DNA of 64,000 nucleotides from Cellvibrio sp. 79 (lineage in GTDB: Bacteria; Pseudomonadota; Gammaproteobacteria; Pseudomonadales; Cellvibrionaceae): positions 1,426,716 to 1,490,715 of the forward strand of contig MVDH01000001.1 of the NCBI GenBank assembly GCA_003056245.1, written 5' to 3'. Positions 45,411 to 52,908 of the stretch are shown piece after piece; positions within the stretch are counted from its first letter, which is position 1; each line of letters begins with the position of its first letter. The notes beneath the pieces are model-generated. The model made no database searches and had not been told where the DNA came from. It was given only the letters and a program-made list of their open reading frames with translations. The translations under genes were made by a program, and so were the position numbers.

Positions 45411-46376
45411 ATGCTCGTGCCTGCACCACAACGATTACATTGCTTGCCGGGTCGCCGATTGTGGTTATACATGTCATTTTTCTGGGCAAGTTTACTAACA
45501 GGGGTTTCCGTAACAGCGGAACAGGCTGCTGATGGGGAAATCCATATTCCGGTGCTAGTGCAAGCGACCAAACTGGAAGAACCTGCCGATTATTTCACCA
45601 CGTTGTTGCTGATGGCGCTCAATGCTAGCAAAGCAGATAACGAAGTGATCGATATTATTTTCTCCGAGCGCGACTACGCCCAGGCACGCTGGGTTAACCT
45701 CGCGCAAAACGAAAAGCGCAATTTTGTTATCTGGACGATGACGGATAAAGAACGCGAACAGCAGCTGCGCCCTATTCGAATTCCTTTATGTAAAGGCTTG
45801 TTTGGTTATCGGGTGTTATTAATTCGTGCGAATGATCAGGAACGCTTCAACCAGGTTCAGGACCTGGGAGGGTTGTCTGAATTACTGGCGGGACAAGGCA
45901 CTCATTGGCCTGACACACCCATTATGCAGCGCAATGGTTTGCGGGTGACTACTGCTGAAACAACTGAATCCCTTTTTCGAATGATGAATGCCAAGCGTTT
46001 CGATTATTTTCCGCGCGGCATTTCGGAAGCCTGGTTTGAATTGGCACAACGTAATGAAAAAAATTTGGTGGTGGAAAAAAATATCATGCTGTATTACCCG
46101 GCGGCGTTGTATTTCTTTGTAAATAAAAGCAATGAAGCACTGGCGGTTCGCATAGAAACCGGATTGGAAAAATTAATTGATAGCGGAGAATTTGATGAGT
46201 TTTTTTACCGCCATCCACGGGTAAATTTCGGTTTGGAAAATTTAACGAGTCGGCGGGTGATCAAACTGGATAACCCTTTTTTGCCGCCAGAGGTGCCTGT
46301 GAATAATCCGCGCTACTGGATTGATTTGAATTCAAAAATGGCCAGCACGAGTTCTGCATCCTCTGTAAATCCTTGA
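45411..46376 (+). CDS. Periplasmic substrate-binding-like protein
   Basis: Extracytoplasmic protein of the type II periplasmic binding fold, resembling the stand-alone solute-binding domains common in gammaproteobacteria. A signal peptide (WLYMSFFWASLLTGVSVTA) ends near residue 37. The frame is open to 45360 with an ATG at 45375, but ATG 45411 gives a normal signal length. Later blocks such as GLFGYRVLLIRANDQERF, TTAETTESLFRMMNAKRFDY and the end GEFDEFFYRHPRVNFGLENL are typical. No permease gene adjoins, so a sensory or scavenging role is as likely as transport; the ligand is unknown. Confidence 0.78.
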   Translation: MLVPAPQRLHCLPGRRLWLYMSFFWASLLTGVSVTAEQAADGEIHIPVLVQATKLEEPADYFTTLLLMALNASKADNEVIDIIFSERDYAQARWVNLAQNEKRNFVIWTMTDKEREQQLRPIRIPLCKGLFGYRVLLIRANDQERFNQVQDLGGLSELLAGQGTHWPDTPIMQRNGLRVTTAETTESLFRMMNAKRFDYFPRGISEAWFELAQRNEKNLVVEKNIMLYYPAALYFFVNKSNEALAVRIETGLEKLIDSGEFDEFFYRHPRVNFGLENLTSRRVIKLDNPFLPPEVPVNNPRYWIDLNSKMASTSSASSVNP

Positions 46377-46423
46377 CCGTATCCTGTACGGAAAACCCGC
46401 CACACAAAACCCGCTACACAAAA

Positions 46424-46567
46424 CCGTAGGGGCGCAATTTATTGCGCCCTGATTGGCACGAATAAAATTCGGCGGGAATTAAACAAAAGATATTTAAAAC
46501 GGGCGGGATAAAAACAGATGGGATGACAACAGGTACAAAAAAGGGCGCGATAAATCGCGCCCCTACA
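46424..46567 (+). repeat. REP-like palindrome pair
   Basis: CCGTAGGGGCGCAATTTATT plus GCGCCC at 46424-46449 is identical to the unit at 27650. At 46543-46567 an inverted relative (GGGCGCGATAAATCGCGCCC, then CTACA) faces it. The two mirror-image units enclose about 95 bp of non-coding DNA, the arrangement of BIME-like elements. Confidence 0.8.
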
Positions 46568-46569
46568 GA

Positions 46570-46737
46570 TTATGATTTGCCGGTGTTGCTAGATGTGCTA
46601 CAGCTGGATTCACTGGTTTTTGCACAGCCGCTACAGCCGCCGCAACTGGCTGCCTTTTTGCCGGGGAAAATCCAGCGGCGCAGCAAGAACACGGCTGCGC
46701 CAACAACACAAACGCCTACCACTATTTCCTGCCACAT
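46570..46737 (-). CDS. FeoB-associated Cys-rich membrane protein
   Basis: A 55-aa protein starting MWQEIVVGVCVVGAAVFLLR, a single membrane helix, followed by a basic stretch and a cysteine cluster CGGCSGC, then a Ser-rich tail with one more Cys. Small proteins of this form commonly sit downstream of feoB and probably help ferrous iron transport, perhaps by metal binding at the cytoplasmic mouth. GGAGG is 5 nt before the ATG. It lies 25 bp after feoB on the same strand. Confidence 0.85.
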   Translation of the reverse strand: MWQEIVVGVCVVGAAVFLLRRWIFPGKKAASCGGCSGCAKTSESSCSTSSNTGKS

Positions 46738-46762
46738 AACTGCCTCCGGTATTTAGCTCGAG

Positions 46763-48622
46763 TCAATTCACAATCGCGCTGGCGATTTGATACGTCGCCC
46801 AAGCCGCAAAATAAGCTAAAGCAAATAGATAGATCGTAAAGAACGTCGTTGCTTTGGCCGAGTTGGTTTCTCGTTTGACCACTGCAATAGTGGAAATGCA
46901 CTGTGGAGCATACACAAACCAGGCGAGATACGCGTACGCCACCGGCAACGACCAACTTGCCGCTAGTGTTGCACCCAAGGCCGCATCAATAGATTCTTCG
47001 CCCACGGCGTAAACCGTGGCCAGTGCGCTAACAGCAACTTCGCGTGCGCCCATAGCAGGAATCAGTGCAATACACATCTGCCAGTTAAAGCCGAGAGGGG
47101 CAAATAACGGTTGCATAAAGTGGCCGAGTTGACCGGCAAAGCTGTAGTCAATCGCTGGCTGGGTTGCCCCTTCCGGAGCGCCGGGGAAGGTGGCGAGGAA
47201 CCAGAGCACAATCGATAACGCAAGAATGATGGTGCCCACGCGACGCAGGAAAATCCAGGCACGCTCACGCAATCCGATCAACAGGTGATAAGCCATTGGC
47301 CAGCGGTAGCTGGGCAGTTCCAGCAATAACGGGAACTCTTCACGCGCGGCGCGGCGGCGCATAAACCACGCAATGAGTGCAGCGCTCACCACTCCGGCAA
47401 AGTACAGCACAAACAAGGTCAGGCCTTGCAGGTTAAAAATTCCCCATACGGTTTGCTGCGGAATGAAGGCGGCGATAATCAACGCGTAGACCGGCAAGCG
47501 TGCGGAGCAGGTCATCAAGGGCGCTACCATAATCGTGATAAAGCGCTCGCGCGGATCAGCGATGGTGCGGGTAGCCATGATGCCGGGAACAGCACACGCA
47601 AAACTGGATAACAATGGGATAAAGGAACGGCCAGACAAGCCCAGTTCGCGCATTGGACGATCCAGCAAAAAGGCGGCGCGGGTCAGGTAGCCTGTATCTT
47701 CCAATATCAGAATAAAGAGAAACAGGATCAGGATTTGCGGCAGGAACACCAGAACACCGCCGACACCGGCAATAAGCCCGTCCACAATGAAATCTTTCAA
47801 TATGCCATCTGGCAAGGTTCCGGCTACACCTTCACCTAATGCCGCAAACGCGCCATCAATTAAATCTACAGCCGGCGTCGCCCAGGCAAATACGGCCTGG
47901 AATATCACTAACAGTGTTGTAAATAGAACTACCAAACCAAGTACAGGATGCATGACCACTGCATCCAGGCGATCTTGCCAGCGCGGAAATTCAGCGGGCT
48001 GGATAACATGTTGTTTGATGAGGCTTTCGATCTGGTCGTAAAGGGCCTCTACAGATTCCTGGCGATCACTCAGGGTAAGCACTTGCTCACCATTGGGAAT
48101 TGGTGGCTGCTGTGCGTAGCTATCCAACACTTTCCTCAGTTCGGTTACGCCCTGGCTGTTTACCGCGACCGTTTCAATAATAGGAATACCAATTGCTTGC
48201 GAGAGCGCAGCAGTGTTGATGCTGATACCACGGCGACGCGCTTCATCCATTTGGTTAAGTGCGAGTACCATCGGGCGATTCAGGCTGCGCAGTTCCAGTA
48301 CCAGGCGCAATCCCAGCCGCAAATTACAGGCATCGACCACTGCCACCAAAAGATCCGGGCGGCGCTCGCCGGCGAGCTGGCCGAGAATCACATCGCGCGC
48401 TACTTGTTCATCGGGTGAGGTTACGAAGAGGCTGTAGGTTCCTGGTAAATCCACCAATTCGGCGGGGTTTTCCAATGCGGTAACCATTCCCGAACGGCGT
48501 TCTACCGTCACACCAGGGTAATTAGCGACCTTGGCACGCGCACCAGTCAGGCGATTGAACAGAGAAGTTTTGCCGCAGTTGGGGTTGCCAACCAGCGCCA
48601 GACGAATAGGGACTGCGGACAT
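46763..48622 (-). CDS. feoB: Ferrous iron transporter FeoB
   Basis: Inner-membrane Fe2+ transporter with an N-terminal GTPase. G motifs are visible: GNPNCGKTSLFNRLTG (G1), VTVERRSG (G2 area), DLPGTYSL (G3) and NQMDE (G4). The membrane part carries the two Gate-type segments, around LSSFACAVPGIMATRTIADP and LIPAMGAREVAVSALATVYA. At 619 aa it is a short FeoB form compared with the 773-aa E. coli protein. The order is feoA, feoB, Cys-rich small protein, all on the minus strand. Confidence 0.95.
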   Translation of the reverse strand: MSAVPIRLALVGNPNCGKTSLFNRLTGARAKVANYPGVTVERRSGMVTALENPAELVDLPGTYSLFVTSPDEQVARDVILGQLAGERRPDLLVAVVDACNLRLGLRLVLELRSLNRPMVLALNQMDEARRRGISINTAALSQAIGIPIIETVAVNSQGVTELRKVLDSYAQQPPIPNGEQVLTLSDRQESVEALYDQIESLIKQHVIQPAEFPRWQDRLDAVVMHPVLGLVVLFTTLLVIFQAVFAWATPAVDLIDGAFAALGEGVAGTLPDGILKDFIVDGLIAGVGGVLVFLPQILILFLFILILEDTGYLTRAAFLLDRPMRELGLSGRSFIPLLSSFACAVPGIMATRTIADPRERFITIMVAPLMTCSARLPVYALIIAAFIPQQTVWGIFNLQGLTLFVLYFAGVVSAALIAWFMRRRAAREEFPLLLELPSYRWPMAYHLLIGLRERAWIFLRRVGTIILALSIVLWFLATFPGAPEGATQPAIDYSFAGQLGHFMQPLFAPLGFNWQMCIALIPAMGAREVAVSALATVYAVGEESIDAALGATLAASWSLPVAYAYLAWFVYAPQCISTIAVVKRETNSAKATTFFTIYLFALAYFAAWATYQIASAIVN

Positions 48623-48671
48623 GCGGATTTCCTGATTTAGCGGTCAGTAGCAAAAATGTCTAGGACGGATG

Positions 48672-48965
48672 TTATATAGAAATAGGTTCTACACAGATTT
48701 TGGCTGCCTCTGCGCGGCGCAATGCGAATTTGGTTCCATTGACCTGTACCGCCAGCGGATCAGCACCAAGCAACCCAAAACCAATCACTTTCAATGGCGC
48801 GCCCGGCAAAAAGCCCAATTCCTTCAGGCGCAGGCTCACATGTTCATCCTGTGCCCCGAATAAGGGTTGTTCGATCAAGTTAACCACGCGCACGTTTGCT
48901 CCTTTCGCACATTGGTCAAGGCGCAATCCGGAGGTAATGGCGGCAGTTGGAATCGCAGTATTCAT
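48672..48965 (-). CDS. feoA: Ferrous iron transport protein FeoA
   Basis: Small cytoplasmic SH3-like protein that interacts with FeoB. The 97-aa sequence has the FeoA core: LGFLPGAPLKVIGFGLLG, then DPLAVQVNGTKFALRRAEA. It begins the feo unit, 49 bp before feoB. No obvious Fur box was identified by eye in the short upstream region 48966-49074. Confidence 0.88.
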   Translation of the reverse strand: MNTAIPTAAITSGLRLDQCAKGANVRVVNLIEQPLFGAQDEHVSLRLKELGFLPGAPLKVIGFGLLGADPLAVQVNGTKFALRRAEAAKICVEPISI

Positions 48966-49074
48966 AGATAAATACGTCTTTGATGTAAATGAGATTGATT
49001 ATTAGAAAGAATACTTTATTTGGTTGCCTGTCGCAATTTTATGCGCATGTCTTTACCCGCTTTATCGATAGACG

Positions 49075-51468
49075 TTAACGGTTTTCCAGCCGGTTGTAGT
49101 CCAGGATTGCGGCCTCTTTAGGCTGGTTACGGAAATAAAGCTCATGCACATGATCACTGAAAGCCCAGAAATCAGGGGTACTACGCCGAATCGCGTACGT
49201 GTCTCGCAACTTACGGTAATCTGCGTCAGAGCGCATCGCCTGGAACTCGGAAACAAACGCATCCAGAGATTGATTCTCTACCCGTAAAAAACTATTGGGA
49301 TAGTTGCCAATGACGCCGCGTGTGATCGTTAAATTATCCTCAGCTGGAATGCGCCGTTTATCCTCACCAAATAATGAGGAAAGATTGCTGTAGGCGCTAT
49401 TGTGGACCAGGGTGAACAATCCCTTACCTGGAATTTCAATTATTGTGGTTTGCGGTAAAAAGCTGATGGCAAGTCCACTGGTGTCCTGCAATTTTTCATA
49501 CAGTGCTAACTGCTCGGCGTTGAGTACATTGGTGCGCAGGTTGTGCGGTGAGGTGGCAGCATTACCCAGATGTTGTTGTAATTTTTGATAAAGCTCGAGC
49601 TTGGGGTTATCGCTCTTATAGGCAATATTATTTTTTTCATTCAATTGATTGATAAACAGGTCCAGATAAGTCTGGAGGTTTGCTTCAGCATCGCGGTACC
49701 AAAAATCCATTTCTTGCTGTTGGCTTTTCTTGGGCAGGAAGGTGACGAAATTCATCTCGCCTTCAATTCGTAGAAAATCCATATACAAACGGCTTAGTAA
49801 TTGATGCGAGACATTGCCGTACACATCAAACCCTGCTACTAGTAAATAATGGATTCGCTCCAATAACGGGTAGCCAATTACCCAGGCCGTTTTAGGTGGC
49901 TGGCCGATTAGCCCCTGGTGCACGCTCGCACTATCGCTATGGCGAAAAATAGTAAGTGCGGCATTGGGGTTTTTGCCTTTATCGCCGCTCCAGATTAAAT
50001 CGAGTCCCAGTCCCTTTTCTTCATTGACTACCTGATTTACATAGTGTGCTTTTGAATAGAGGTATTCTTTTTGTAGCTCGGAATACTTTAGCCAGTTATT
50101 AAGTGGCAAAAAGGTATTGCCTGCACTCGCCGGTAACTGCAGGTGTTTACTATTATCGGCCAGGAATTTTTCAAAACCTTTTGAGTTTTGAGTTTCTGGC
50201 GCAAGAAAAAATACCCAGAAATGATCCTGGATAACGTTGAGCGCAACCTGTCCTCTGCATACTGGACCTTTGATAAAATTCATGATGGTGAACTGAGCTT
50301 CATTCAGCATGAATCGATAACGCGCATTTGCTGGTAATTCAGCGAATGTTATAAACGGATTGGCTGCTGTTTCGGGATTGTAAGAAGGTAATTGGGTGAC
50401 GGTGTAATCTTCCCTATAAAATAGCGCTTTCCATTCATCCATCCGGCTCTTACCCAAGGTATAGGGCATATGGGTTTTGGCAACTATGCTGGAAGGATCT
50501 TGCCATAAACGATAATAAACACGCGGCACATTTGGTTCATCGAACGGGCGTGATGTGCTAATGCGCTTAATCGGCTGGCCGGGAGGAGTTGCTGAGCGCA
50601 CCAGACGGAAATAGGTGCGTGGGGCTTCGGGAAAATATAGCTGCGCTAAAAAAAGATGTTCATAGATATAACGATTCACCAATTGTGCTTTGAGTGAATC
50701 ACCATTAAAAAAAGTTTCCCAATCGGCGAGCTGGTTCTGAACTTTAGCGGGAATTGGTATTGGCGTACCCATGGCAGCGCCTTGAGCCAACCAATCCATC
50801 GTTATCTTATATTCTTTAGCATTCAAACCTGGCAAACCATAAGGCATACCCCAGAGCGGATTTTTTTGCGCGTATCCATTGAACGTTTCGATACTGGAAC
50901 AGGATTGATTGTGATCGAGATTAAAATCAAAACTTTCTGCCAATACCGCATCGGTTGGCAGGGGGTGATCCTGCTTTAATTTTAGAATTTGCGCCATTGC
51001 ACCAGCATCAATATTGGCTGCAGCTGTGTTGTTTCGTTCGTTAATGACGGGATGAAATTTTTTGTTACGCCATTCAGCTGTTGTCTCTGCGTCTTCAAAC
51101 AGGCGAGTCAGGTTCGCACCTAATAAGCGCGTCCCATCATAAACTTTTTCCGGATTAGCGCCGCGCAATAAGCCTTCGTAAGCTTCCAGTTTGAGTTGGC
51201 AGGGGGCGTCATAGCACGCGTGGCAAACGACGCAACGCTGCTCCAGTATGGGCCGGGTGTGCTGATAATAGGTCAGTTGGGCGGGCGACTGCTTGGGGAG
51301 TATTTGTTTGTCGGAAATTTCCCTGGGTTTGGATTGTCCATAAAGTTTGTCCCATTGGGAGCTGGATACACTGGCGCAACCGGCAATCATCAACGCAATA
51401 ATTACTGCACTGGCAGGTCTTATCGAGTAGATGAGTTTAATAACTCTAACTAATACAGATGTTTTCAT
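49075..51468 (-). CDS. cti: Cis/trans fatty acid isomerase (Cti), haem lipoprotein
   Basis: Periplasmic enzyme that converts cis-unsaturated phospholipid acyl chains to trans, stiffening membranes under solvent or heat stress. A lipobox places the anchor at Cys31 (LMIAGC). The cytochrome c type haem motif CVVCH is at 79-83, in the family context CVVCHACYDAPCQLKLEAYEG. Other blocks are PLWGMPYGLPG, the ISTSRPFDEPNVPRVYYRLW segment and GDKGKNPNAALTIFRHSDSA. The length (797 aa) is normal. It is a stand-alone gene, constitutive in known cases. Confidence 0.93.
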   Translation of the reverse strand: MKTSVLVRVIKLIYSIRPASAVIIALMIAGCASVSSSQWDKLYGQSKPREISDKQILPKQSPAQLTYYQHTRPILEQRCVVCHACYDAPCQLKLEAYEGLLRGANPEKVYDGTRLLGANLTRLFEDAETTAEWRNKKFHPVINERNNTAAANIDAGAMAQILKLKQDHPLPTDAVLAESFDFNLDHNQSCSSIETFNGYAQKNPLWGMPYGLPGLNAKEYKITMDWLAQGAAMGTPIPIPAKVQNQLADWETFFNGDSLKAQLVNRYIYEHLFLAQLYFPEAPRTYFRLVRSATPPGQPIKRISTSRPFDEPNVPRVYYRLWQDPSSIVAKTHMPYTLGKSRMDEWKALFYREDYTVTQLPSYNPETAANPFITFAELPANARYRFMLNEAQFTIMNFIKGPVCRGQVALNVIQDHFWVFFLAPETQNSKGFEKFLADNSKHLQLPASAGNTFLPLNNWLKYSELQKEYLYSKAHYVNQVVNEEKGLGLDLIWSGDKGKNPNAALTIFRHSDSASVHQGLIGQPPKTAWVIGYPLLERIHYLLVAGFDVYGNVSHQLLSRLYMDFLRIEGEMNFVTFLPKKSQQQEMDFWYRDAEANLQTYLDLFINQLNEKNNIAYKSDNPKLELYQKLQQHLGNAATSPHNLRTNVLNAEQLALYEKLQDTSGLAISFLPQTTIIEIPGKGLFTLVHNSAYSNLSSLFGEDKRRIPAEDNLTITRGVIGNYPNSFLRVENQSLDAFVSEFQAMRSDADYRKLRDTYAIRRSTPDFWAFSDHVHELYFRNQPKEAAILDYNRLENR

Positions 51469-51695
51469 GGAATTCCTTACTACCGCCTCGGGAAAGTGAT
51501 GAAGGCAAAAATAAATAGCGGCAGTCTAGCTGAAATGACTTTGATTAGGTTTTGGAAAGGTTAAGAAAAGCCTGAAAGGGGGAACTGGTTGGCCTTGGTG
51601 CTGTCACCTTGGAGGCGAATAAGCCATAATTCCGCACAATCTTCTCTACTGCAATGCGACTATTGCTAAAACACCAATTAAAAAAGGTATTGATT

Positions 51696-52541
51696 ATGCG
51701 TGACGATTACCAATCGCGACAAAGTTCTTACGGCACTCTTATCGCTATTGTTGTTTTGGTAGCTATTGTTGCTGCCGCTGCTTTTTATTATTTGCGGGAC
51801 GATGCGCCTGCGCAATCCCAAACAGTAACTTCGCCGGTAGCGGTTGGTCCACAAACTGCAACGACCAGTAGTGCGGCTGCATCGGTGGCTCCGATTGTCG
51901 AATACACTCCTCCTGCGCCTGTTGCAGAAGTCGCGCCTCTGCCAACTTTGAACGATAGCGATAGCAGTGTTCTTGCGGCACTGCAACAATTGCGAGGCGA
52001 AGGCTTATTGCAGCTGCTGGTACCGCAAGAAGTAATCCGCAAGTTTGTATTGGCTGTTAATAATGTTGCGGAGGGCAAAGTGATCCATGAGTATCGTCCG
52101 GTAGTATCGCCACCACCTCCATTTATTGCAGAAACTTTTTCCGTGATGGTGGAGGGAGTGGCTGCTGATCAGGAGCGTGTTTCCCCCAAAAACTTCCAGC
52201 GTTATGAACCTTATGCAACAACTCTCGCATTAATTGATAGTGATGCTGCAGTAGCCGTTTATCGCCGCTTTTATCCGCTCATGGAAGAAGCTTTTCGCGA
52301 GTTAGGCTTGAAGAAGCCTAACTTTCATAGTGTGCTAATCGCCGCGATTGATAATGTATTGGCATCACCTGACGCCCAAGGTGACTTGTTGTTGGTTAGA
52401 CCAAAAGTTTTCTATCAATACGCAGACCCTGCACTTGAGCAATTGCCGCAAACACATAAATTAATGTTGCGAATGGGCCCTGAAAATGCGCGTAGTGTGA
52501 AAGCTAGCTTGCGCCAATTGCGGGCACGACTTGTCAATTAG
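51696..52541 (+). CDS. DUF3014 domain protein
   Basis: Membrane-anchored protein of unknown role. The start MRDDYQSRQSSYG leads into one transmembrane helix (TLIAIVVLVAIVAAAAFYYL), a Pro/Ala/Thr-rich linker, then a periplasmic domain with LLVPQEVIRKFVLAVNNVAE and YAVYRR-like segments (VAVYRRFYPLMEEAFRELG) typical of DUF3014. I chose ATG 51696 (281 aa) with AAAGG upstream; the frame is open to 51654. A terminator follows at 52585. Confidence 0.82.
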   Translation: MRDDYQSRQSSYGTLIAIVVLVAIVAAAAFYYLRDDAPAQSQTVTSPVAVGPQTATTSSAAASVAPIVEYTPPAPVAEVAPLPTLNDSDSSVLAALQQLRGEGLLQLLVPQEVIRKFVLAVNNVAEGKVIHEYRPVVSPPPPFIAETFSVMVEGVAADQERVSPKNFQRYEPYATTLALIDSDAAVAVYRRFYPLMEEAFRELGLKKPNFHSVLIAAIDNVLASPDAQGDLLLVRPKVFYQYADPALEQLPQTHKLMLRMGPENARSVKASLRQLRARLVN

Positions 52542-52584
52542 TGTAATTTGATAGTGCACGCCGGAATGGCGCGAAACTACTAAT

Positions 52585-52613
52585 AAAAAGCCGCTCTAAT
52601 GCGGCTTTTTTTT
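52585..52613 (+). terminator. Intrinsic terminator after the DUF3014 gene
   Basis: AAAAAGCCGC and GCGGCTTTTT pair around a 6-nt loop and are followed by further Ts. The A/T-rich stretch 52614-52785 behind it leads into the TonB receptor promoter. Confidence 0.9.
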
Positions 52614-52785
52614 GGCCGATAATCGATGTGGGTATTTTGGTAATCCTTAGGTGTTACAGCAAAAAAATGTTTCCCTCACAATTCGTGGCGTCCAAAACAT
52701 CTAATTCCTTGATTTTTAATAAATTTCTACAACAGTTATTAAGTTTTTACTAATTAACCTGAATTAACCTTGGTTTACAAAGAAG

Positions 52786-52835
52786 TTGACAACGTTGTCC
52801 TGTCGGAATAGTGTTGATTCATCGACAACGTTGTC
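52786..52835 (+). promoter_or_regulatory. Promoter with two LacI-type (NagR) operators
   Basis: The palindrome GACAACGTTGTC occurs at 52788-52799 and 52824-52835, centres 36 bp apart. The first overlaps a -35 element TTGACA (52786-52791), and a weak -10 TAGTGT follows at 17-bp spacing (52809-52814). The second would cover the start-site region. The same palindrome stands in front of the nag operon (57937). The form fits the operator known for NagR of GlcNAc-using gammaproteobacteria. Confidence 0.82.
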
Positions 52836-52908
52836 TTTTTATGGTTCCGTTGTTGAAGAGTTAGTAATTATTAAGACACACAAAATGCCAAGTCACGGGA
52901 GAATAACC

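Noticed and set aside
46523-46756. A 77-aa plus-strand frame
   Set aside because: It is antisense to the well-supported 55-aa Cys-rich protein and overlaps a REP-like unit; it has no family-like sequence.
52824-52835. Operator copy read as a LexA or Fur site
   Set aside because: GACAACGTTGTC has a central CG and the inverted halves of LacI-type operators; it does not carry CTGT-N8-ACAG or a Fur-like A/T pattern.
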